DNA from: Micromonospora sp. WMMA1363
Lineage (GTDB): Bacteria > Actinomycetota > Actinomycetes > Mycobacteriales > Micromonosporaceae
Direction of reading: 5' to 3'
NCBI RefSeq assembly: GCF_030345795.1
Contig: NZ_JAUALB010000001.1
Coordinates: forward strand, 3,154,001-3,218,000
DNA length: 64,000 bases
Shown here: positions 1-11,861 of the stretch, piece after piece
Layout: every line of letters starts with the position of its first letter
Numbering within the stretch: position 1 is the stretch's first letter
Program-made: the position numbers and the translations under genes
Notes under the pieces: model-generated
What the model was told of the DNA's origin: nothing
What the model saw: only the letters and a program-made list of their open reading frames with translations
The model's database searches: none

Positions 1-327
1 AGTGGAGTCGGCCGGTACTTCAGCGTCGACCCCACCCTGGTCCGGGTGATCTTCGCGGTCACCGGACTGCTGACCGGCGGGCTCGCGCTGCTCGCGTACC
101 CGATCATGTGGTTCCTGATGCCGGAGGAGCCGGCCGGCGCGCCCGCCTGGCCGCACCCGACGGCCGCCGCCACCGCGCAGCCGGCGACCCACCCGACCGC
201 GTTCGCGACCAACCAGCCGGCGACACGCCCCACCGCCACCGAGCCGGCGACAGCGACCAGGCCGACCACCGGTCCCACGCCGGAGTCCCGGCCGGTGCCT
301 CAACCGCCGACGCCGCCGGCGTCGTGA
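1..327 (+). CDS. PspC domain-containing protein, 3' part only
   Basis: The reading frame is already open at base 1 and ends at the TGA at 325-327, so this is the C-terminal 108 residues of a gene that begins outside the window. The visible start (SGVGRYFSVDPTLVRVIFAV) followed by a hydrophobic segment ending in PIMWFLMPEE is the second half of a PspC domain, a small membrane domain first described in phage shock protein C. The remaining ~65 residues are a Pro/Ala/Thr-rich low-complexity tail, probably disordered. The in-frame ATG at 46 is internal to the domain and is not the start. Confidence 0.8.
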   Translation, partial: SGVGRYFSVDPTLVRVIFAVTGLLTGGLALLAYPIMWFLMPEEPAGAPAWPHPTAAATAQPATHPTAFATNQPATRPTATEPATATRPTTGPTPESRPVPQPPTPPAS

Positions 328-332
328 GCCCG

Positions 333-1888
<1,556 letters not shown>

Positions 1889-2001
1889 GTGCAGCAAGCC
1901 TACCCACCGTCACCACGGGTTCGGCCCCGACCCGGCGGTGTGGCGGGGTGCGGGTGCGGAAAGCCCCGGCGCTACGAAGGCGTCAACGACGGGACCCGTC
2001 C

Positions 2002-3696
2002 CTACCGCAGGGCGGCGGGGGCGTCCGGTGGCACGGCGAGGCGGCGGGGCGGGACGGCGGACAGGCGAGTGTACGGGGAGCCGAGAGGTGGGCGGGGGTC
2101 CTCGTCGCCCCTGTTCGGCCAGAAGGACATGGCGCGCTCGGCCTGGGCGGTGATGGTGAGGCTCGGGTTGACGCCCAGGTTGGCCGAGACCGCCGCGCCG
2201 TCGACCACGTGCAGGCCCGGGTGCCCGTACACCCGGTGCCAGGGGTCGACCACGCCGTCAGCGGAAGTGGCACCGATCACCGCGCCGCCCAGGATGTGCG
2301 CGGTCATCGGGACGTTGAACGGTTCGGTCAGCGCCCCGCCCGGCACCCCGCCGATCTCCTCGGCGAGCAGCCGCACCGCCTGGTTGCCGGCGGGGATCCA
2401 GGTCGGATTCGGGACACCGTGGCCGGCGCCGGCGACCAACCTCCGGCCGAGCAGCCCACGCCGCATCCGCGTGGTCAGCGAGTTGTCCACCGACTGCATG
2501 ACCAGGGCGATCACCGTCCGCTCCGACCAGCCGCGGACCGACAGCATCCGGGCCGCCGCGACCGGCTGCCGCGCGACGGTCGCCAGCCAGCGACGCACCC
2601 GGCGCGGACCGCCGTCGACCAGCAGCGACTGGAGCAACCCCATCGCGTTCGATCCCCGGCCGTAGCGGACCGGCTCGATGTGGGTCTGCGGATCAGGGTG
2701 GAACGAGCTGGTGATCGCCACCCCTTCGGTGAAGTCGGTCCGGGCGGCCCGGGCTTGCCGGCGGGGCACCGACGCGCCGAGGATCGCCTCCGAGTTGGTC
2801 CGGGTCAGCTCGCCGAGGCGGACCGAGAGCCGGGGCAACGCACCGGTGGCCCGCATCCCGTGCAGCAGCCGCTGGGTGCCCAGCGCGCCAGCCGCGAAGA
2901 CCACCTGGTCGGCGTGGATCAGTTGGCGCCGCGGGTGCAGCCACGACCCGGTGCGGACGGTGTGCACCGTGTACCCGCCGCCGTGCGCCGGGTGGACGGC
3001 GGTCACCGTCGTCAGCGGGCGCACCTCGGCACCGAGCTTCTCGGCGAGCCAGAGGTAGTTCTTGACCAGGGTGTTCTTCGCCCCGAGCCGGCACCCGGTC
3101 ATGCAGGCGCCGCAGTGCGTGCAGCCGGTGCGCTCCGGGCCGGCCCCGCCGAAGTACGGGTCGGGCACCCGCTGCCCCGGCCGGCCGATGTGCACTCCGA
3201 CCGGGGTGGCGTGGAAGGTGTGCCCGGCCCCCATCCGGTCGGCCACCGAACGCATCGCCCGGTCCGCCCCGGTGACGACCGGGTAGGTGGTCACGCCGAG
3301 CATCCGCTTCGCCTGGTCGTAGTGGCGGGCCAGCTCGTCGCGCCAATCGGTGATGTCCCGCCACTGCGGGTCGTCGTAGAACGCGTCGAGCGGTTCGTAC
3401 AGGGTGTTCGCGTAGACCAGCGAGCCACCGCCCACCCCGCTTCCGGAGAGCACCATGACTCCGCCGCCGGCCCGGCGGTCAGCCGCCCGCAGCAGGGTGA
3501 TCCGCTGGAGGCCGTAGCAGCCGAGCCGTGGTGCCCAGAGGAAGCGGCGCACCCGCCAGGAGGTCTGCGGGAACTCATCGTCGGCGAAGCGGCGCCCGGC
3601 CTCCAGAACACCGACGGTGTAGCCCTTCTCGGCGAGTCGCAGCGCCGTGACGCTGCCGCCGAAGCCGGACCCGATGACGACCACGTCGTACCGCAT
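2002..3696 (-). CDS. GMC-family FAD-dependent oxidoreductase (cholesterol-oxidase-like)
   Basis: 564 residues from the ATG at 3696, chosen because the Rossmann FAD motif (VVVIGSGFGG) then begins five residues in; the open frame extends 14 codons further without domain content. Family members oxidise alcohols, including sterols, with FAD. Mid-protein there is a cysteine cluster (CTHCGACMTGC) of the type seen in bacterial cholesterol-oxidase-like GMC proteins. The C-terminal part has the GMC-type HILGGAVIG and a final LHVVDGAAVSANLGVNPSLTI segment. No signal peptide is visible, so it is probably cytoplasmic. It lies between guaA and the M1 peptidases on the same strand with 113- and 154-bp gaps, so an operon is not assured. 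The substrate is unknown. Confidence 0.88.
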   Translation of the reverse strand: MRYDVVVIGSGFGGSVTALRLAEKGYTVGVLEAGRRFADDEFPQTSWRVRRFLWAPRLGCYGLQRITLLRAADRRAGGGVMVLSGSGVGGGSLVYANTLYEPLDAFYDDPQWRDITDWRDELARHYDQAKRMLGVTTYPVVTGADRAMRSVADRMGAGHTFHATPVGVHIGRPGQRVPDPYFGGAGPERTGCTHCGACMTGCRLGAKNTLVKNYLWLAEKLGAEVRPLTTVTAVHPAHGGGYTVHTVRTGSWLHPRRQLIHADQVVFAAGALGTQRLLHGMRATGALPRLSVRLGELTRTNSEAILGASVPRRQARAARTDFTEGVAITSSFHPDPQTHIEPVRYGRGSNAMGLLQSLLVDGGPRRVRRWLATVARQPVAAARMLSVRGWSERTVIALVMQSVDNSLTTRMRRGLLGRRLVAGAGHGVPNPTWIPAGNQAVRLLAEEIGGVPGGALTEPFNVPMTAHILGGAVIGATSADGVVDPWHRVYGHPGLHVVDGAAVSANLGVNPSLTITAQAERAMSFWPNRGDEDPRPPLGSPYTRLSAVPPRRLAVPPDAPAALR

Positions 3697-3850
3697 GAAC
3701 GCATCATTACCGGCGGGTAGCCGCCGCGCCAGAGGCAACGTCGACGGTCACGAACTCCGCTCGCTGACCCGATTCCCGCGATCTTGCCGCTTCGGGGCCC
3801 CCTCCTGCGGTTTCACCCGCTGTTGAGGCAGCGAGAGCGCGGGATCGCGG

Positions 3851-5311
3851 TCAACGCGGGGGTTCGGGGCGGGTGGGACGGGTCGTGCCCATCAGCCAGG
3901 CGTCGAAGAGGGACGTCAGCTCGGTCCTGGCGACGCGTTCGGCCAACGCCACGAACTCGGCGGTGGTGGCGTTGTCGTCGCGCTTCTGCGCCGCCCAGCT
4001 CTTGAGGATCTCGAAGAAGGCCTGGTCGCCGACGGTCATCCGGAGCGCGTGCACCGTCATCGCGCCGCGCTTGTACACCGACTCGCTGAACAGGTTTCGC
4101 ACTCCGGGCTCACCAGGCGGCGTCCGCCACACCCGGTCGGGCGAGCCGGCGTACCGTGCGTCGAACTCCGCCTGTGCCGTCCGCCCGCCGTCGTGCTCGG
4201 CCCACAGCCACTCCGCGTACGAGGACAGTCCCTCGTTGAGCCAGATGTCCTGCCACCTCTTCAACGCCACGCTGTTGCCGAACCACTGGTGGGCCAGTTC
4301 GTGCGCGACCACCCCGGTGTTCTCGCCCCGCCGGAAGAAGCCGGCGGAGTAAACCGGCCGACTCTGCGTCTCCAGCGCGTACCGGATGCGGTCGTCGGAG
4401 ACCACCACGCCACCGTACGCCTCCACCGGGTACGGGCCGAAAACGCTCTCCAGGTAGTCCGCCACCTTGAGGGTCTTGGCGATCGACGCGTCGGCGGCCC
4501 CCTTGGCCACCTTCGAGGTGACCGCGTGGAACACGGGGCGTCCCCTGTGCTCACCCTGGGTCAGACGAAATGTGCCGATCGCCACCGTGCTGAGGTAGCT
4601 GGCCATCGGGGTGTTCTCGGCCCACGTCCAGGTCGTCCAGCCACCGGCGCTGCTCTTCCCACCGGGCACACCGTTGCTGACCGCGGTCAAGCCGTCCGGG
4701 ACGGTGATCTCGAACTGGTAGGTCGCCTTGTCCGACGGATGGTCGTTGACCGGAAACCAGGTGCTCGCCGACTCCGGCTGCCCCACCGCGATCGCCCCGT
4801 CGCTGGTGTGCAGCCAGCCGCCGTCGCCGCCGCCGAGCACCTCGTTCTTCAACGGCTTCGGTACCCCCGCGTAGGTGATCTCGGCGGTGAACCCGTTGCC
4901 CGCCACCAGCCCGGCGGCCGGGGTCACCACCAACTCGTTCTCCTCCTGCCGGTGCTTGGCGGCGGCACCGTCGACGGCCACGCCGCTGACCTTCAGCCCG
5001 GCCAGGTCCAGATTGAACGACGACAGGTCGGCCGTGGCCGAGCCCCGCACCGTCGTCACCCCGCTCAGCTGGTCCGTCGCCGGGTCGTAGCGGACCTTCA
5101 CGGTGTACGCCGTGACGTCGTACCCGCCGTTGCCGTAGCCGGGGAAGTACGGATCGCCGACCCCAGCCGCTCCGGGCTTGAAGTCCCGCGTCGGCGTCGG
5201 CGTCGGACTCGGCGACCGCGTCGGCGCCGCCGCCGGCCCGGACGCACCACAGGCGGTCAGCCCGACCGACCCGGCCAGCAGCAGGCCGATGCCCACCCGG
5301 ACGCGTTCCAT
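3851..5311 (-). CDS. M1-family metallopeptidase lipoprotein (copy 1)
   Basis: 486 residues. The ATG at 5311 is chosen over the adjacent GTG at 5314 because of the spacing to a GGGGA ribosome-binding site. The N-terminus is a lipoprotein signal with lipobox LTAC, followed by a Pro/Thr/Ser-rich linker and an aminopeptidase-N-like beta domain. The catalytic domain carries the zinc motif HELAHQWFGN near residue 335 and the third ligand in NEGLSSYAEWLW about 20 residues later. It is shorter than full-length M1 aminopeptidases, lacking the large C-terminal helical domain, as is usual for this actinobacterial secreted subgroup. It is followed, 104 bp upstream in coordinate terms, by a second homologous gene, which indicates tandem duplication. 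Likely an extracytoplasmic peptidase; peptide specificity is unknown. Confidence 0.9.
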   Translation of the reverse strand: MERVRVGIGLLLAGSVGLTACGASGPAAAPTRSPSPTPTPTRDFKPGAAGVGDPYFPGYGNGGYDVTAYTVKVRYDPATDQLSGVTTVRGSATADLSSFNLDLAGLKVSGVAVDGAAAKHRQEENELVVTPAAGLVAGNGFTAEITYAGVPKPLKNEVLGGGDGGWLHTSDGAIAVGQPESASTWFPVNDHPSDKATYQFEITVPDGLTAVSNGVPGGKSSAGGWTTWTWAENTPMASYLSTVAIGTFRLTQGEHRGRPVFHAVTSKVAKGAADASIAKTLKVADYLESVFGPYPVEAYGGVVVSDDRIRYALETQSRPVYSAGFFRRGENTGVVAHELAHQWFGNSVALKRWQDIWLNEGLSSYAEWLWAEHDGGRTAQAEFDARYAGSPDRVWRTPPGEPGVRNLFSESVYKRGAMTVHALRMTVGDQAFFEILKSWAAQKRDDNATTAEFVALAERVARTELTSLFDAWLMGTTRPTRPEPPR

Positions 5312-5415
5312 CACCAGTCCCCTTCCCCGAAGGCCCGCCGGCCGCGCGCCCGCCGATCGCTGCGGCCCGCTGTGGAAGGCCGCAGACAGGAGGGTAGCGA
5401 CCGCCGTTCATGACG

Positions 5416-6837
5416 TCACGGCAGGGCGGGAGCGGTGGTACCGGTCAGCCAGGCGTCGAAAAGCGGGCGCAACGGCTTCTCGGAGACCCGTTCGGCGAGC
5501 GCGACGAGGTCGTCGGTGGTGGCGTTGCCGCCCCGCCGCTGGTCCGTCCAGGTCCGTAGGATCGTGAAGAAGGTGTCGTCGCCGACCACCCGCCGCAGTG
5601 CGTGCACGGCCAGCGCCCCGCGCTGGTAGACGGCGGTGCCGAACAGTCGCTCCCGACCCGGGTCGAGGGTCGGCCGCGACCAGTCGGTCATCGCGTACTG
5701 CGACTCGAAGATCCGCTGTGCGGACCGGCCGCCGTCGTGCTCCTCCCACAGCCACTCGGCGTAGGTGGCGAAGCCCTCGTTGAGCCAGATGTCCCGCCAG
5801 CCGGTCACCGTCACGCTGTTGCCGAACCACTGGTGCGCCAGCTCGTGCGTCACCACGCCCAGGTTGAGCCGGCCGTTCCGGAAGAAGCTGGGCCCGTAGA
5901 CCGGCCGGGACTGTGTCTCCAGCGCATACCCCACCCGGTCGTCGGTGACCACCACCCCGCCGTAGGAGTCGAACGGGTACGGCCCGAACCGGCTGGCGAG
6001 GAAGTCGGCGATCTCGCCGGTGCGGGCCACCGACGTCGCCTCCGGGCCCGTCGCGGGCAGGCTCGCCGGCACCGCGGTGACGATCGGCTTTCCCGCGTGG
6101 GTGCCGGTCTCCACCCGGTAGTCCCCGATCACCAGGGTGGCCAGGTAGCTCGCCATCGGCGACCGCTCGGACCAGCGCCACGTGGTCCAGCCGTCCCGGC
6201 TGACCCGCTCCTCCGGCACGCCGTTGCTGAGCGCCGCCAGCCCGTCCGGAACGGTGGCCTCGATGTCGTAGGTGGCCTTGTCCGAGGGGTGGTCGTTGAC
6301 CGGGAACCAGGCGGCGGCCGAGTGCGGCTGGCCGAGCGCGATCGCGCCGTCGGCGGTGTGCAGGAACCCGCCGCTGCCCAGCGGACCGGCGGACCGGGCG
6401 GTCGGGACGCCGGAGTACTCCACGTCGACGGTGAACCGTCGGCCCGCCGGGATGCCGCTGCCCGGGGTCACCACCAGCTCGTGGCCGTCGCGGTGGTGCC
6501 GGGCCGGGCCACCGTCGACCGTCACCGCCGCCACCTCGAGGCCGGTGAGGTCCAGGTTGAACCGGGACAGACCGTGGGTGGCGGTCGCCTCGATCCGGGC
6601 CCGCCCGGCCAGCCGGTCCGAGGCCGGGTCGTAGCGCACCGCGAGGCGGTAGGCCGCCACGTCGTACCCGCCGTTGCCACTGCCCGGCACGTACGGGTCG
6701 GCCAGGTCCGCGCTGCCAGCCCGAAAGACGGCGCGCGCTTCCCGGTCCTCCGGCTCGGTGGTACAGCCGACCAGAACGAGGGCCGCCGCGACGGCCACGG
6801 CCAGCGCCGGGCGGATCTGGGCTGAGGTACGACGCAC
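5416..6837 (-). CDS. M1-family metallopeptidase lipoprotein (copy 2)
   Basis: 473 residues with an N-terminal lipoprotein signal (lipobox LVGC), an N-terminal beta domain and the zinc motif HELAHQWFGN near residue 330, followed by NEGFATYAEWLW carrying the third zinc ligand. The same blocks occur in the same order in the neighbouring gene at 3851-5311 (YVPGSGNGGYDV versus YFPGYGNGGYDV, WFPVNDHPSDKATY in both, YALETQSRPVY in both), so the two are tandem paralogues that have diverged at the N- and C-termini. Both act outside the membrane if the lipid anchor is real. Substrate unknown. Confidence 0.9.
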   Translation of the reverse strand: MRRTSAQIRPALAVAVAAALVLVGCTTEPEDREARAVFRAGSADLADPYVPGSGNGGYDVAAYRLAVRYDPASDRLAGRARIEATATHGLSRFNLDLTGLEVAAVTVDGGPARHHRDGHELVVTPGSGIPAGRRFTVDVEYSGVPTARSAGPLGSGGFLHTADGAIALGQPHSAAAWFPVNDHPSDKATYDIEATVPDGLAALSNGVPEERVSRDGWTTWRWSERSPMASYLATLVIGDYRVETGTHAGKPIVTAVPASLPATGPEATSVARTGEIADFLASRFGPYPFDSYGGVVVTDDRVGYALETQSRPVYGPSFFRNGRLNLGVVTHELAHQWFGNSVTVTGWRDIWLNEGFATYAEWLWEEHDGGRSAQRIFESQYAMTDWSRPTLDPGRERLFGTAVYQRGALAVHALRRVVGDDTFFTILRTWTDQRRGGNATTDDLVALAERVSEKPLRPLFDAWLTGTTAPALP

Positions 6838-6887
6838 CGGTCGAGCCTATCGGCGCGACCGGTGCGTACGGTGCCACTCGGCGCGGA

Positions 6888-8006
6888 TCAGCGGTCCAGG
6901 ACCAAACCGACCTTCTGGAACTCCTTGAGGTCGCGGTAGCCGCACTTGGCCATCGCCCGGCGCAGTCCACCGAACAGGTTGAGCTGGCCGTCCGGGTCGT
7001 CGGCCGGGCCGAACAGCAGCTGCTCCATCGAGCCGAGCGGCTCCCCGGCCACCTCGAACGCGCCCCGTGGCAGCGACGGGTGGCTGGCGGCCGAGTGCCA
7101 CCACGCGCCACCGGCCGGTGCCTCCGCGCACAGCGACAGCGGCTCGCCGAGCATCACCGCGTCCGCACCGCAGCCGAGAGCCTTGGCGATGTCGCCCGAG
7201 GTCTGCATGTCGCCGTCGGCGATGAGGTGGACGTACCGGCCGCCGGTCTCGTCGAGGTAGTCCCGCCGGGCCGCCGCCGCGTCGGCGATCGCGGTGGCCA
7301 TCGGTACCCGGATGCCGAGCACGGACTCGGTGGTGGACCAGTCGTCACCGCCGATGCCGACGATCACCCCGGCCGCGCCGGTGCGCATCAGGTGCAGGGC
7401 GGTCTTGTAGTCGGTGCAGCCGCCGACGACGACCGGCAGGTCGAGGTCGGCGATGAACTCCTTGAGGTTCAGCGGCTCGTCGGTGGTGGAGACGTGCTCG
7501 GCCGAGACGATCGTGCCCTGGATGACCAGGATGTCGACACCGGCGTCGAGGACCACCGGGGCGAGCGCCAGGGTGTGCTGCGGGGAAACCCGCACAGCCA
7601 CCGTGCCGCCACCGGCGCGCAGCTCGCGGACCCGCTCGGCGATCAGGTCGGGGCGGATCGGCTCGGCGTACACCTCCTGGAGCCGCTTGGTGTGGCGTGC
7701 CTCCTCGCCCAGGCCGGACAGCTCCTCCAGGATCTTCGTCGGGTTCTCGTAGCGGGTCCACAGACCCTCCACGTTGAGCACGCCGAGACCGCCGAGCTGG
7801 CCCAGCCGCCCCGCCGAGGACGGACTCATCGTCGCGTCGGAGGGGTGCCCGACGCAGGGGATGCCGAACTGGTACGCGTCGAGCTGCCAGGCCGTCGAGA
7901 CGTCGTCGACATCCCGGGTACGGCGGCTCGGCACGATCGCGATGTCGTCCAGGTGGTAGCCGCGCTGCGCGGTCTTGCCCAGCCCGATCTCGACCACGTC
8001 ACGCAT
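6888..8006 (-). CDS. guaB3: GuaB3 family IMP dehydrogenase-like protein
   Basis: 372 residues, an IMPDH/GMP-reductase-type TIM barrel without CBS domains, as expected for the GuaB3 family. It lies 36 bp downstream of guaB on the same strand, an arrangement conserved in actinobacteria. At the place where guaB has the catalytic loop GPGAICTTR, this protein reads GGDDWSTTE, so the catalytic cysteine position appears to be serine. The flavour of the reaction (IMP dehydrogenase or GMP reductase) cannot be settled from sequence. The C-terminus (FGGLRRAMAKCGYRDLKEFQKVGLVL) is typical of the family. Confidence 0.92.
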   Translation of the reverse strand: MRDVVEIGLGKTAQRGYHLDDIAIVPSRRTRDVDDVSTAWQLDAYQFGIPCVGHPSDATMSPSSAGRLGQLGGLGVLNVEGLWTRYENPTKILEELSGLGEEARHTKRLQEVYAEPIRPDLIAERVRELRAGGGTVAVRVSPQHTLALAPVVLDAGVDILVIQGTIVSAEHVSTTDEPLNLKEFIADLDLPVVVGGCTDYKTALHLMRTGAAGVIVGIGGDDWSTTESVLGIRVPMATAIADAAAARRDYLDETGGRYVHLIADGDMQTSGDIAKALGCGADAVMLGEPLSLCAEAPAGGAWWHSAASHPSLPRGAFEVAGEPLGSMEQLLFGPADDPDGQLNLFGGLRRAMAKCGYRDLKEFQKVGLVLDR

Positions 8007-8042
8007 GGGTTCTCCAGGTGTGTTCGGGGGTGGTGGGGAAGG

Positions 8043-9635
<1,593 letters not shown>

Positions 9636-9790
9636 TCAACGCGGTGGCGCGGGGCGGGCACCGGCGCACGCCGGGTGACGGCGCGTCGTCCCATCGTACC
9701 CAGTGACCTGGCCCGTCCCCGCGACGGCGGGCAGGCCACACGGCACCCGGGGGGCGGGCGTCGGCGGGATGTTGGGTCTACGGTGAGGGG

Positions 9791-10198
9791 GTGCACGACG
9801 AGCCCATCGACCCGTTCAACGGCGACCCGGCCGATCCGGCAGCTGGCCTGCATCCCACCGGCGACGAGCCACTCGACCCACTGACCGACGTCGAGCGGCA
9901 GGACGTGCTGGAGGACCTGGCCGATCTGGAGATCTACCAGGCGTTGCTGACACCGATCGGGGTGCGCGGGCTGGTCATCGAATGTGAGGACTGCCGCGAG
10001 CCGCACTACTTCGACTGGGATCTACTCCGCGGGAACCTGCGTCACCTGCTCACGTCCGGCCGCCCCCGGGTACACGAGCCGGCGTACGATCCTGACCCGG
10101 ATCGCTACGTCACCTGGGACTACGCCCGGGGCTACGCCGACGGGGTGCACGACACGCTGAGCGAGGACGCCGACGACGAGCCCGGCGCCGATCACTGA
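9791..10198 (+). CDS. DUF5319 family protein
   Basis: 135 residues from a GTG start, acidic, with the conserved core YQALLTPIGVRGLVIECEDCREPHYFDWDLLRGNLRHLL. The CEDC pair suggests a possible metal or redox site, but no function is established for the family. It is read divergently from guaB with a 185-bp shared upstream region. This family is commonly found beside guaB in actinobacteria. Cytoplasmic; no membrane segment or signal peptide. Confidence 0.85.
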   Translation: MHDEPIDPFNGDPADPAAGLHPTGDEPLDPLTDVERQDVLEDLADLEIYQALLTPIGVRGLVIECEDCREPHYFDWDLLRGNLRHLLTSGRPRVHEPAYDPDPDRYVTWDYARGYADGVHDTLSEDADDEPGADH

Positions 10199-10299
10199 GC
10201 CCGCCTGATCACGCCGATCACCGGGCCCGCTGATCAGGCCGGCCGGATCGGTCACCACGGTCGATCGCGCCGGGAGGGCCGGCTCCGGGCGGCGGGCGC

Positions 10300-11127
10300 T
10301 CAGGCGACCAGCCCGGCGCGGAAGCCGGCGGCCACGGCATGAGCCCGGTCGCGCGCGCCGAGCTTGCGGAACAGACGCCGGGCGTGGGTCTTGACCGTGT
10401 CCTCGGAGACGAACAGCTCCCGCCCGATCTCGGCGTTGCTCTTGCCCTCCGCCATGCCCAGCAGCACCTGCAACTCGCGTTCGGTCAGCCCGACCGTCGG
10501 CCGCCCCTCCCGGGCGGCCGACGCGGTGTGCTGACCGCTCGCAGCCGCCTCCTCCGCTTCCCCGGCGGTCGGGTCGGCGGGGTCGTCGCCGCGCTGCACC
10601 GGCACCATCGCCGGATGTCCGCCCGTGCCGTCGGCGGCCCCGGCCGGCCAGGCCGGCGGCGAGTCGGCGGGCGCCCTACCGGGCGACGAAGAGCGGGCCG
10701 GCCCACCCACCGACGCCGCGTCCCGGGCGGGATCGGTGATCCGGTTCCGGCTGGCTCGCCCGGGGGCCGCGAGCAGCAGCAAGGCTTTCGCCACCGCGCT
10801 GGTGAGGTCGTGGTCGGTGCCCTGGATGAGTCCGCGGGCACCGGCGCTGATCGTCGCCGCGGCCGCCTCGGACTCCTCGGCGCCGAGGAGCAGCACCGCG
10901 GCCTGCGGCGCCCGGGCAAGGACCCGCCGGACGAACCCGGCACTGTCCGGCCGGGTGAGCGCCGTGTCGGCGAGTACCACGTCGGCGGGACGTTCCGCCA
11001 GCCGCAGCATCACCTCGGGGTCGGAGACCGCGGTCCGCACCGCCCCGGACAGTCCCAGCCGCGCCGCCGCGGAGGTCAGGTGCTGTGCCGCCAAGGGCGT
11101 CCGAACGCACACGAGAACCGTACGCAC
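10300..11127 (-). CDS. BldM-like orphan response regulator with degenerate receiver
   Basis: 275 residues from the GTG at 11127, chosen because GGAGAGGAG lies just upstream; the open frame continues far beyond without homology. Residues 1-120 resemble a receiver domain: Asp54 in VVLADTAL occupies the phosphorylation position, but the acidic pair normally near residues 8-9 is replaced (VLVCVRTPL). Residues 120-205 are an Ala/Pro/Gly-rich linker. Residues 210-273 are a LuxR-type helix-turn-helix (LTERELQVLLGMAEGKSNAEIGRELF... SEDTVKTHARRLFRKLGARDRAHAVAAGFRAGLV) very close to Streptomyces BldM. The position next to a whiD homologue and guaB matches the Streptomyces bldM locus, so orthology is likely. 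It is longer than BldM (about 200 residues) because of the linker. Likely a developmental transcription factor. Confidence 0.82.
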   Translation of the reverse strand: MRTVLVCVRTPLAAQHLTSAAARLGLSGAVRTAVSDPEVMLRLAERPADVVLADTALTRPDSAGFVRRVLARAPQAAVLLLGAEESEAAAATISAGARGLIQGTDHDLTSAVAKALLLLAAPGRASRNRITDPARDAASVGGPARSSSPGRAPADSPPAWPAGAADGTGGHPAMVPVQRGDDPADPTAGEAEEAAASGQHTASAAREGRPTVGLTERELQVLLGMAEGKSNAEIGRELFVSEDTVKTHARRLFRKLGARDRAHAVAAGFRAGLVA

Positions 11128-11217
11128 AGTGGTCTCCTCTCCGCCAACGAGCAGACCATGAGCCGGTGACCTCGGGAGGAGGTTCCGGGCAATCTTCCGA
11201 ACTTTTCCGACAGTTGG

Positions 11218-11227
11218 GGCATATGCC
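11218..11227. promoter_or_regulatory. Perfect palindrome in the bldM-like/whiD divergent region
   Basis: GGCATATGCC is a perfect 10-bp palindrome in the 238-bp region between the two divergent regulator genes, close to a short AT-richer stretch. It could be an operator for either regulator; there is no direct evidence. It does not match the published BldM consensus as far as I know. Confidence 0.25.
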
Positions 11228-11365
11228 GCTGATTGTCCAAGGTTTGGATCACAGACGTGTGAGTCGCACCCGCCCCGGGTACCGGAACGTCGAGCCGGAC
11301 ACGGCGCGCCAGCGCGGACGCCGACCGCACGGGATCTCCGCGTACCGCGCGGAAGGAGGGTGCTG

Positions 11366-11749
11366 ATGCCGAACGTACGCAGACTTCCCAGCCCCATCGT
11401 CGACCGCTGGGACTGGCAGCGCCTCGGCGCCTGCCGGGGCCAGGACAGCGCCCAGTTCTTCCACCCCGACGGCGAGCGGGGATCGTCCCGGCTGCGCCGG
11501 GAGTCAGGCGCGAAGGCGGTCTGCCGTGTCTGCCCGGTCCGGGCCGAGTGCGCGGCACACGCGCTCTCGGTCCGCGAACCGTACGGCGTGTGGGGCGGCT
11601 TCAGCGAGTTCGAGCGGCTGCGCCTACTCGCCGTCGGCTGGGAGGACCTGGCCGACCGCCGGCAGACTCGGGTCGACGTCGCCCGGCTGGAGGCCCGCCT
11701 GGGCCGACCGCACACGTCGACCGTTCCCAACCAGCGCAAAATCGCTTAA
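11366..11749 (+). CDS. whiD: WhiB-family iron-sulfur regulator, WhiD/WhiB3 type
   Basis: 127 residues from the ATG at 11366, placed behind GGAAGGAGG. Four cysteines (23, 53, 56, 62; pattern C-x29-C-x2-C-x5-C) form the [4Fe-4S] site and GVWGG (74-78) is the family turn. The segments ACRGQDSAQFFHPDGERG and REPYGVWGGFSEFERL match the WhiD/WhiB3 branch rather than WhiB1, WblA or WhiB7. In Streptomyces whiD is required for late sporulation and sits beside bldM, as here. Wbl proteins act by binding the principal sigma factor. The assignment to WhiD is by motif and synteny. Confidence 0.9.
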   Translation: MPNVRRLPSPIVDRWDWQRLGACRGQDSAQFFHPDGERGSSRLRRESGAKAVCRVCPVRAECAAHALSVREPYGVWGGFSEFERLRLLAVGWEDLADRRQTRVDVARLEARLGRPHTSTVPNQRKIA

Positions 11750-11861
11750 GCCCGACGGGAGACCACCGCGGTGTCGCGCCCGGACACCCGCAGGTCTGGA
11801 TCGCGGCCCGGCCCGCGACCACCAGCACGGTCGTTTCGACTGGCGAGAGGGCCCGTGGGCG

